NCBI GenBank assembly: GCA_038380435.1
Contig: JAWZYU010000034.1
Span: 6,182,704 to 6,246,703, forward strand
Source of the DNA: Ryuthela nishihirai
Taxonomy: Eukaryota; Arthropoda; Arachnida; Araneae; Heptathelidae
Direction of reading: 5' to 3'
DNA: 64,000 nucleotides
Shown here: piece by piece, positions 36,301 to 48,300 of the stretch
Numbering within the stretch: the first letter of the stretch is position 1
Layout of the letters: the number at the start of each line of letters is the position of its first letter
Notes under the pieces: generated by a model
What the model was told of the DNA's origin: nothing
What the model saw: the letters and a program-made list of their open reading frames with translations, nothing else
Database searches by the model: none
Made by a program: the position numbers and the translations under genes

Positions 36301-39300
36301 GATTAGTAGGATTTTTAAAGAAATTAGGTTTATTGAGATTGGTAAGGCCAACAATATCAAACAGCCCCCTGATCGCAGGCATGGGGCAAAGACCTGTTCC
36401 TCCTCCGCTAAAGGCTGAAGTCACCGATGCTGGTAGGAACTTCAGGCACCACCTTTTCAAGTGGACTTTTTCAAGAGCCACATGGCCTGCGTGAGACACA
36501 TTACTCCAGTTTAGGCTTGACGATGCCCAACTAGCTAAGTAAGGTTCAGATACCTGTGATGGCCTCTGATTCGAATTATCCACCAGCTGATATAAGGTAT
36601 CCCATGCCTCTGTTCACTTAGAGCTGGCAACCCAGAAGCAAACAGAAAACACAGCGGCAGACTCTCCCTCAACAGAGGCCCACCAGTGCAGCAAGTCCAG
36701 GATCAATAATCAAGCTCAAATCCATAAACAAGTCCAGTCTAGTAGGTATAAATGGTCAGCACCAGGACCCTGTGAAGTTGACCACTCCTCAGCAGGGTTG
36801 AAAAAAAAAAGAAAAAAGTGGCCATAGATGTACCAGATCAGTAGGCCATACTGAACTGGCAGCCCTCCCCTTCCATTCCCTTCCAAAAGAGAATATCTCT
36901 TTTGAAAGGTACTAACGGCCTACACCACGAGAAGGCGGGGTCGGACATTAGGTGCTAGACCTGGCCGGTTCTGTGCATCATCACTAGGGATTGGTGCACA
37001 GCTCTCCTTCCAGTTTACGCCTAGCTACCATTTACAGGTCATATACCAAAAAATATTATTCAAAAACATGACTAATATTTCAGGTAAATCTACTGAAAGT
37101 TTCAATTCAGAATTAAATACTCTTTAATTTAAAATAATATTGAAATTGAAGAAAAGTACTTTTTTTTATCACATTATTGAAAAATACTATTAAAATTAAC
37201 ATAATTCAAATTTTAGTTATATATTTTGTCTTGTATCTTAAATATTTTTCAAAATTATATAATCTTTCTTTTGGCACTTAACATGACTTCTTCATTATCT
37301 AGTTGAGGATAACATTCAAAGCAATAAGTTTCAGAACAACTATTCATTATCTAGTTGAGGATAACATTCAAAGTTGTGCATTAACAGACTTTGCTTGGAG
37401 GTCTACCATATAAAAAGACTGCAGAAGCATGATAGTTTTATTTTAAGTAAATATTTGAAATTTTTTTTATTCAGAATACTTCCTTTTGATATCTGACATG
37501 ACATATTTCTGTTCATTAATTATTTCAAAATAAGAATCAAATCTAAGACTTTTACTACATTGTAAAAAAAAAACGAAACTAATATACTTCTAATTTCAGT
37601 TAAATGTTTTGCTTTATTTGTATTCAAAATTAAATGTTCTTTCCTTTGGTATATAATACGACATACTTTTATTCATCAGCTATTTCAGGAAAATGCTCCA
37701 AAGTGCTTTTTGCCCTGCCAAAACCAAAAGAAAATTTAATTCTGCCACCAGCCAGAGTTCATTGCTTAAAAATGCATTAAGGGTTTATGGATAATTCTGA
37801 TACCTTTATATATTATTGAAAAAACAAAACTCTCTTTGTACAGTATTTACATATCTCAAATTAGAAATACTTATTTTTAACACCAGAAAAATAACACTGT
37901 TAATTTCCTTATTAAATACTATTTGCTATGATGATGTGCTAGATCAGACATACTAAGTCATCCGGACTGTGTTGGGTTGTTTACCGCTGAGTGGCACTTT
38001 TTTGCAAACAATGGGCTAAATGGCCATGTCACAAGGATCCTCAAGGACTCTGAGAAAGCTGGGATGGTAGCCTCCCTTCAAGGCCATCCAGCATGTTCTT
38101 TTATGTGCACATGGTATGGCTCTCCTGCACACGGGCCACAGCCTAATGTCCCATCCGATGGACGGTGATCTTTCCAAGCCCATCAGCATCCTCTACCGAG
38201 TGTGGGCAGGGCACAGAGTTTTGCAAAGATAAATCTCAATGCTGACCCAGCTGGGACTTGAACCCGGAAACTGCAGATTATGAGCCTGGTGCACTACTGA
38301 CTGAGTCATCCCTGCCCCACATTTGGACTGCAGTTCTTTTTTTCTTTCAGGGGAATAAACAATGACAAATAGTGTAGCATGTAAAATTTAATAAACTTAT
38401 ATTCCAAAATATTTTTTGCATTTCCGTATGAAATGAATTGTATTTCAATTTAGGTTTCAAAATTTGTAAAATAATAAAATGGAATAGAAGAATTTTAATC
38501 CCATCAGTAACGATCCATTCAACACAATGAAGATTGAATTACCTCTTTTCATATACCCAATTCAACTCTGTATTGCATTTTCATCAATAGTTTAGGAATA
38601 TCAGGCACAGAAAACTTGAATGCATAGGCCCACATATGCAAACTTTTTAAAAATTCATCATCATCTTCAAGCAGCCAAGGGATACAAAGTCCAACCAGAC
38701 CATGCAATTTAGTTCTCCAAGCATATCTGTCCTGAGCTATATCTGCTGCATCTGGTCATTGCACACCAATTCTAACAAGGTCCTGTTTGACTTTGTCTGC
38801 CCACCATATCCTAAGTCTCCTCCTCTTTTTAAGGCCTTTATGCACACTGTTTATAACCCTATTTGCTAATCTATAATTATCCATTGTTTTTATTCAAATA
38901 TGCAATTTTTACACAATTTAGCTATGATGATTTTGAAAATAATGCAATTTTCTATTATGTAAGAAATACAGTAAATCCTGATAAAACGTGATCCATTAGA
39001 ACATGATTTCGCTTATAATGTGATGCAAGCATGACTCCCATACTCGATTTTTCAATGAATCCTTCTGTTGCAATTTATAGCATGCAAAAAAGCAGCAAAG
39101 ACAAGTTGATATAGTTAGCTGATGTATGAAGTTTGAATGACGAAAAATCGCTTGAATTTTTGCTAACACAATCCCGCTCATATCATGATGTGATTCTTTG
39201 GACCCTGAGCACCACATAATAACAAGATTTACTTGTATTTACAAATTGGGGAGAAATGAAATGGTAACAGAAATCAAGTCATTGTTGATTTTAACACAAT

Positions 39301-42300
39301 AAATATTTTTATTAAGTTTGTCTTAAAAAAATACAAAAAAAACTAGAAAAAAAAAGATGACTACTGATAAAATATTATTTTATATACAAATAATGTTCAC
39401 AGTTTAAAGCAGAATGAAATGTGATTCAATGTCAAAGAGAATGATCCACTTATGCAACAATTTTGAAAAAGTGTAAACACGATGCTTTGTGAAAAATCTG
39501 TACATGATGGCAAAAAGTGTATAAAATTTACAAGATCAACATGCAGGAATTACTAAGACAATAAAACAATTGCAGGCCATGTAATCTTACTTTCCTGACA
39601 TACCAAATTTATGAACCAAATATCCTTGAGAAAAGAGAGTTATTATTTTAATAAATGAAAAAGCTTTAAGAATTCTGAACATCACAGTACTTTAGCAAAA
39701 TGTACTTAATTTTAGTCATTTCTCTGCTAAAATCTTCAAAATGCTAACAAACAGATTTTTTATTTTTCTAAAGATCATCACTTTTTTTGGATGCATAGCT
39801 TAATGGAACACTACTAGAAAAATATTATTTCGAAATTGGCTGTACTGTTGAAAATGAATTATTTTTGATTTCCTTTTTTAATTATCATGTTCTTTAAATA
39901 CTCTATGAAATGCAATTTTTAAGCTTAAATATTTAAAAATGCATATTCAAATAAAAATAATTTACATATAACAAACCTCAGTTAGTGCTGAAGCTGAGTG
40001 AGGCTTGGAAATGTCATGGCTATCGAAAAATATTGTCTCATGATCTGAAAAAAGTTTTAATATATGTTAATTTGCCATCACATTAGAAGTGAACAATGAA
40101 AAATATCTCATATATACATATTGCAACCTTAAAATTTTTTTTTTATTTACTGAAAATATGAACCTGGCAATATAAGAGAGTGAAAGCTAAAACATTTTAA
40201 ATACAGATATTAGGTTTAACACCTTCACTGCTGGCTCCACTGATAGGCGGAGGTTACATCATGTGAGTAGTGCCACCTCCACCTATTGGCGGAGGGTTGG
40301 GTTGTTTTACCTCTGAGCGGCACTTTTTTGCACACCATGGGTTAAATGGCCAGGTCACATGGACCCCGAAGGCTCAGAGAAGGATTGGGGGAGGGGACCC
40401 ACTGGAACAGCTGTTGGGAGACAGATGGTAGCCTCCCGTCAAGGCCATCCAGCGTATTCTTTAACGTGCACATGGTATGGCTCTCCCACACATGGGCCAC
40501 GGCTTAATGTCCCATCCGATGGATGGCGACCTTTCCAAGCCCATCGGTGTCCCCTACTGACCGTGGGCAGGGCAGGGAATTTTTGCGGAGATAAATCTCA
40601 AGGCTGACCCAGCTGGGATTCGAACCTGGGAACTACAGATTACGAGCCTGGCGCGCTACCGACTGAGCCACCCCCGCCCCACCTATTGGCAGAGAATGCC
40701 CGAATGACTTGAATGATCCAGTAGCTGACTGCAACAGTCACATCAAGTCGTTTTTGCAATGGCACTGTTCTTGAACATCATAAATAATAATACATACATT
40801 TGGTTTTACATTTTTGAAGCCAGCAGCAAAAGGATTAATGCCTATGAGGTACAAGGAAGTGCATCACAAAAGCACTGAATTATACAATATTTATAAACCC
40901 CAGAATTTGACTTTTTAGTCTGGCTGACAACTGTTTGTGCTCTAATTACTCAGCTATTCTTGCAACACCATTTCACTTGGTCATGCCAACATACTGTTCT
41001 GGTAAAGCAGTCCTACATAGCTGAACATTCTGCATGTGATCACAGCCTTAAAAATGCTTGTACTGAGAGTGGTATAAATATACAATATTCAAATATAGTA
41101 GCAAATTTCCTATTGAAATTCAACAGATCCCATGGCACCCCTTAGCACACAGGCTGAATAGATTTCAATAGCTAAAAACTGAGACATTTCAGTAAATGTC
41201 CACATTTCAGTTTTCTGAAACTGCACCAGTTTAGTAAATGTTCCGATTCAGTTTATGGAAGCTGGAACATTTCTTCTCAGAAGTGTAACCCCACAGGAAA
41301 TTTAACTAAGGCAGTTCTGCAACAGTGCAATGGGCATGATGTACAATTCACAGGAGAGGCAATATACCTGACAGGTATGTCAGAGGTATATTGCCTCTGC
41401 TGTGTATATAGATTTGTCTATTTAGATTATTATATAATATAGAGGCCTCTACTGTGTATATAGACTCCTCTATTTAGATTATTATATAATATAAATAGAG
41501 GCAATAATTTACCCACTCTAAGTGCATATAAAATGTGTAATTATGATGCACAGATTGACAGTAAGAATTTGTCATTCTATGCATAAAGTCACACAGAGGT
41601 GCAACTTATATTGTTGTCAGAAGTATGTTGGAGACATGCAACTTTTCTCATGGCATGTCTAATCAGAAGCCAGCAAGTATTCAAAATGCTTGTGGCAAAG
41701 TTTGCACCTTTGCAACACTCAACTGTTTAGCATACATTACAAATTGCATTATTCCAAAAAAACAAAACGTGCAAATTAAACCCTATAAATACAAAGCTGA
41801 CTGTATATATCAGAAAAGAATAGGTCATTTAGATATCCCAAAAACATTTTTGGGACACATGGACATCCTACTCACGTTCCCAATGAAATGAAAAAATAAA
41901 ACTGCTTTTAAACTCAAACTCAGGTTCTATGACAGGTAGAGCCTCAAATTTTGAATGCAAAATGCAGTGGCACAATTAAATCCTATATGAGCCTCCCGTC
42001 AAAGCCATCCAGCATGTACTTTAACGTGCACTGGTTATTGGTCTCCTGCAACACATGACCAAGGCTTTATGTCTCACCCAACAGATGATGGCCTTTCCAA
42101 GCCCATCAGTGTCTCATTTTTGACCAAGGGCAGGGTGGTGGCTTAGAGAAGATAAAATTCAATACTGGAATGGGTGGGACTTAAACCTGGAAACTGTAGA
42201 TTATAATAATATAAACTCATAATCTACAGTTCCTGGTAAAAACTGTAGATTATGAGCCTGGCATGCTACTGACTGAGATAACCCCCATTCCCATGGAACC

Positions 42301-45300
42301 AGGCAGTCATGTTTTGGGAATTTTTATGCCCTGGGTAACGTGCATGCCTTCCTTTACTTCATGCATAAGTGTAACTGCACAGGAAATTTAACTAAGGCAG
42401 TTCTTCAACAGTGCAATGGGCATGATGTACAATTCACAGGAGAGGCAATATACCTGACAGGTATGTCAGGTATACAAATAAATATAAATAGAGGCAATAA
42501 TTTACCCACTCTAAGTGCATTCAGGTGCAATTCAGAAACACACTCTAGTGCAATTAATTCTAATTCAAAAACCTACTCTAAGTGCAATTCAGAAACATGT
42601 TAGTAAAGAGAGGTTAATATTTATTTAAATTTGTTCATTCTTGCTTTCAATGAGTTGCAACAAAAAAAAATGCATTTAGGTTCTTTAAAATAATTTTCTA
42701 CAATTTAAAGCTCCCTGGGCAGCCACTCAGTTTGATATAACTTAGGTTGTACTTATTTTTGGTATTAGTACTGCCAACAATAAAATTATTTCAAGCAATT
42801 ATAAGATGAAAAGATTTGTTGGGGTTTAATGGCACAAAGTCAGATAAAGCCATGATGCACCAAGATATGCCCAGTGGAATATCAGCCAGCTCCATAACCA
42901 TTATTCTAGTTGGTATACATGTACTGATTTTGACTGCCTGTCTTACATCTAATTTTACTTTTATTTGGCATTGTATTCACTTGATCTTCCAAGAAGCAAG
43001 TGAGATTTGTTGTACATGATTTTAATAAGAAATTTCATGGCACACAAACAATAAAATGTATATGGAAATGAATGTATATATATATTATTTATTGCATCAA
43101 TCCAAAGAACTTCATTATATAAATTATTTTTCATATATACACACATATTACCAAATTAGCTAACATAGAATCATTTTTTAAAAATAGTTGTGCTTCTTTT
43201 TGTGATTAAGAAAAATTTCATTGGAACTCATTCCTTTATTCTAATATAAAGTGTATGACACTTCTTTAGCAATGCATAGCTCCTGAATGGGCATTCTTAT
43301 CAGCTTTTGGCTTAATCATTTAAACCAGAGGTCCCAAAACATGGGTCAGATCTGGCCAGTGAAGTGGTAGTGTACCTAATGGGAGAGGGGTGGGAGCAGT
43401 TTATAATTTGCCTCTCAAGGGCTTCAGTATCATATATTTTAAATGGCAATCCTTGAAATAGATATTCAATTATGTCAAATGAAACTTCCCCCCATTCCCC
43501 ATATTGAAAGTTTCTAGGTATGCCACTGATGCAAAGATTGGTAATTTGGCCCTCAAAACAAATGATGAACCAGAAATTCAATATTGTAATAAATAATTGT
43601 TAAATATGCCATGTAAAAAGCAGGTACACAAAAATTTTTTACTTCAGTCTAAAATGTAGTGATTTTGCTTTATTTTAAAGAATAATGTTTTCTACTCACT
43701 TATTATTTTTAATTTTTTTCCTCTATTTTTCATTCAAGTATATAATTTCTTTAAAATTATTCAATTAATATTTTTATTCAATTTTCTTAGTGAACTTCAC
43801 ATAACTGTGAGACTAGTGTGAAATATAACGTGAAACAGACTAGCACAAAATAATGCTATACCTTTGTCTTTACAACTTTACATCCTTTTTTTAATTGTCT
43901 TAGATGCTATAATAGGTTAATGTTACATGTAACTCTTTCATGGAAGTTATGGGGGCGGGGGTGGCTCAGTCGGTAGCGCGCCAGGCTCGTAATCTGTAGT
44001 TCCCAGGTTCGAGTCCCAGCTGGGTCAGCGTTGAGATTTATCTCCGCAAAACTCTCCGCTCTGCCCACAGTCAGTAGGGGACACCGATGGGCTTGGAAAG
44101 GCCGCCATCCGTCGGATGGGACGTTAAGCCATGGCCCTGTGTGTGGGAGAGCCATACCCTGTGCACGTTAAAGAACACGCTGGATGGCCTTGACGGAAGG
44201 CTACCATCTGTCTCCCAACAGCTGTTCCAGTGGGTCCCCTCCCCCAACCTTCTTTGAGCCTTCGGGGTCCTTGTGACCTGGCCATTTAGCCCATTGTGTG
44301 CAAAAAAGTGCCGCTCAGAGGTAAAGCAACCCAACCCAACTCATGGAAGTTATGTGTATTTTGATATATCGTTAAAGTCCTGAAATGAAAAAGGGTCTTG
44401 TAAAATGATGGTTCAGCCCACAACATTTAGACAATTGCCATTGTGCCCTGCTGATAGAAGAAGCTTTGAAGACCTTTGGTTTAAAGTAAGGAATAATTTA
44501 GTGTGGATTTTTAAAGTTATTTAAATGTTAGCAATTCGCTGAACTTCCCCCCCCCCCCCCCACACACAACTACAAACCTACCTAACCTTGTTTTTAGAAA
44601 AGGTTTTAATAACACTAGTATTATCTCTCACTCAAACATCAGATGAAAAAATGCATCACACAGAAATGTAATATCTGTATGTTTGAAGTACAACATTACT
44701 CCTATTAGCATTGAATGGTGAACCATTCATCATATATACTTACTGAAAATAACATTAACTTATTACTTATAATAATAATAATATATTACACCCATCCCTC
44801 AATTTACACGTTAGACATGGTCAAGAATATCACTGTGCAAATTGAGACTATAGAAAAAAAGGGGGATATGTTCCAAAAAAAAAATCCTTTTAATAAATTA
44901 TACACTGAAATTTTACTTATACAGGGTGATTCAAAACTTATCGTTCAAATTTCATGGGGAGGTAGGGAATACGTCAGGAAACCGATTTCACATAGGAAAA
45001 AATGTCCGCAAATGTCCGCATGCGTATGTAGAGGGCGCTGTGTGTACCAACAAGTGTACCACTCCCGCTGTCATCAGTGTACGAACTGACTTACTAGTGA
45101 TAAGATGAATCGCTTTACGCATCAAGAGCTAGCGGATATGCATCTCGCATATGGGGCAGCTGGCAAAAGCGGCCACCGAGCTAGGAAAGTTTACGAAGAC
45201 CGATACCCCAACAGAAGAATACCGCAGCATCAAATGTTTGCACGTGTGCATCGCAATCTGCGTGAACGTGGTTCACTGCGCAGCAACATGCAGGATATGG

Positions 45301-48300
45301 GGAGAAGATGACTGACGCGGACTGTCAACGTCGCAGAACAAGTCCTACAGTCCATCGAAGATAATCCGAATACCAGCACACGAGCTATTGCTCAGCAGCT
45401 TGGGGTCTCTCAGTCAGCAGTGTGGCAGATACTGCACGAGGAACGCATGCATCCTTACCATCTGCAAAGGGTGCAGTTACTGCATCCTGACGATTATCCA
45501 AAGTGTGTGGAATTTGCACAATGGTTCATGCAGAAAGGTGCCGTGGACCCCAGTTTCCCAGCTTCTGTCCTTTTTACAGATGAAGCTTCATTCATTCGTG
45601 AAGGTGTGTTCAATACACACAATTCACATGTGTGGGCTTACGACAACCCGCATGGTACGAGAAGTCATGCTGCGCAACATCGTTCTGTTGTAAATGTGTG
45701 GGCTAGAATCATTGGTGACTGTTTGTTGGGAACTTACTTGCTACCGCCCCGATTGGACGGCCGGAAATACCTAATATTTCTCGAGACAGTGTTACCGACT
45801 TTTCTGGGCGCTGTTCCTGCGCATATCCGCCGAGATATGTGGTATCAACATGACGGGGCTCCAGCCGATAGCACAATTGTTGCGCGTGATTACCTGAACC
45901 GAACATTAGGAGCTCGATGGATCGGTAGAGGTGGACCGATCGCTTGGCCACCCAGATCACCTGATTTATCGCCCATGGATTTTTTTTTGTGGGGGGCCAT
46001 GAAAGACCATGTGTACAAGACCCTGTCGACAGTGAAATGGACCTGGTTGCACGAATAGTGGCTGCCGCAGGCATTGTCCGTGATATGCCAGGCGTTTTTG
46101 AAAATGTTCGGCAGTCAATGCAACGGCGCTGTGAATCCTGTGTCCGTGTAAATGGTCACAATTTTGAGCACCTACTGTGAACCTGTACTTTACCTTGTTG
46201 GAATAAAAGTCACATTCGTTACCACTAACTGTACTGTTTCCTTGTGTTCACTTTACTTGTCCATTTTGTTCATGTAGATGACATTTGCAGACATACTTTC
46301 CTATGTGAAATCGGTTTCCTGACGTATTCCCTACCTCCCCACGAAATTTGAACGATAAGTTTTGAATCACCCTGTATATATATTTATCTCAAATTTCAGT
46401 TCAGCACTAATAAGAAGCATTAATGTAATATTATTTTGCCCTACAACTGCACTAATTTAGATAAGCTTAGATTAATTTCTCATACATTTGTTTTTGGTCA
46501 CAAAAAATACTCATCAATATTCATCATTAATGTAAATGTACACCAGCAAATTTAAAAGAAAAATGTTTATGAATCAAATATAAATTTAGAAATGAAGCAC
46601 TTGTACCAATGCTTTCAAAATTAATTTTACAAAATGTGATATTTTATGAAACAGTGTACTTATGAATTAGCTATACTTAACCTACATAGCAGCTTACAAA
46701 GTTAAAGTTGCTGCTAAAAATGAGAAAAAAAAAAATAGATTTTACTAGCCTGAAAAATCCGGTCTAGAAAAGTCAGATCTTGCTGCTGACCAAAAACAAG
46801 TTTTATTTCATTAAGATGTAGTTAGACAGATTGTATTACAATGGCAGGAATACAGTTTTAGTGAAAGAATCTAAATATACCTTGTTACAAATCATGATTT
46901 TATTAATATACAAATCTGTTGTTTGTTTATTATTTATTAATGTAGGAATTAGGATTATCTATTCATTCTTGAGAATAAATGATATCAACTAAAACAATTT
47001 TATTTGATTTTTGCTTTGGCATGACGGCTAATATTCTACCTTGATGCTATACCACTGCTACTTCATAATATGTATTTATCTACATACTTAAAAAAATCTA
47101 AATGGGTACCATGTAAAAAAAGAGTCTATAATCACGTAAAACAAAACTTTCTTGTGTGTGTAAAACCAAAATCATCTAAATTAAGCACCATGTAAATCAA
47201 GGGATAGGGGTATTATTAACTTATTACTTATCTGAAGAATGATTACCTTTATTGAGACATCATAAATGTCTAAAATATTTGCATAAAATATAAGTATATT
47301 ATACTTGGTATATTTACATAACTCTATCAAACCTCTATCCTTCTCATCCTCATCAGCATCCTCAGTGAGGGCATAACAACAGATAACATTCAAGTTCTTA
47401 ATGCTTGTTTTAAATTTAGCTGTAAGAATTCTTTTTATTAATGTACTCATATTATAGAGGAGCATCCCTAGCATGTCTGCTGAGAAGCAAACCATGCCTT
47501 GGAAATGTTTTCCATCTCCCCTCCCTGAAAAAAGAAATTTGAGATTATTTTTAAGTATCTGAACTTTATCTGTCCATCTGGTCTCTCGCAAGCCAAAAAT
47601 ATCTAGGAATAATGGTGGAATTTTTGTGTGAGGACATCAAGAAAATAATTTCTGTGCAGAGTCCTCATATTCCAAAAATCTGTGGAGAGAAAATGGTTAG
47701 TGGGGTTTTAAAGAAATTATACTTATTGAGAGAGGAAGTGTTGACAGTATCAAACAACCCCCTAATTGCAGTCATGGGGCAAAGACCTTTTCCCCCCCAC
47801 TACTAAAGGCTGAAGTCATCTACACTGGTAAGAGTTCCTACAATGTAGGTTTGACGATGCCTGTAGAAGCAAGGTTTCAGGTATCAGGTATGTACCATGG
47901 CTCTGATCAGTATTATCCACCAGCTGATAAAATGTATCCTGTGAATTTATTCACTTGGGGCTGTCAATCCACAAACAAACAGAAAACACAGCAGAAGACT
48001 TTTCCTCAACAGAAGCCCACCAGTGTAGCAAAATCAGGATTCATAATCAAGTTCAGGGCTATTATTCCATTCAGGTTGGTACATATGGTCAGCACCAGGA
48101 CCCAGTGTGGTTGACCTCATCAGGGTAGAAAAAAGAAAAGTAACAACAGTAGTACAGATCTTCAGGCTCCAATGATGTGGCAGCCCTCCCCTTCCATTCC
48201 ATAAGAGAGTATCTCTTTTGAAAGGTAGTAATGGTCTGCACCACCAGAAGGTAGGGTCAGACTTTAGGTGTTAGGCCTGGCCAGTCCTGTGTATCAATCA

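Larger units (their letters stand above)
33343..37036 (-). mobile_element. RTE-like (BovB-type) LINE, copy B, near full length
   Basis: Very similar to copy A throughout, same orientation, same 5' end (TGTAAATGGTAGCTAGGC) and a (GAT)n tail at 33343-33357. The flanks differ from copy A, so it is an independent insertion. The ORF is broken by the same TGA as copy A, a frameshift near 35320 and a ~40-nt insertion with stops at about 34793-34840. Confidence 0.88.

Noticed and set aside
43952..44025. Genuine tRNA-Met gene
   Set aside because: The tRNA-like part is the head of a 389-bp SINE with target duplications, and the anticodon reads CGT.
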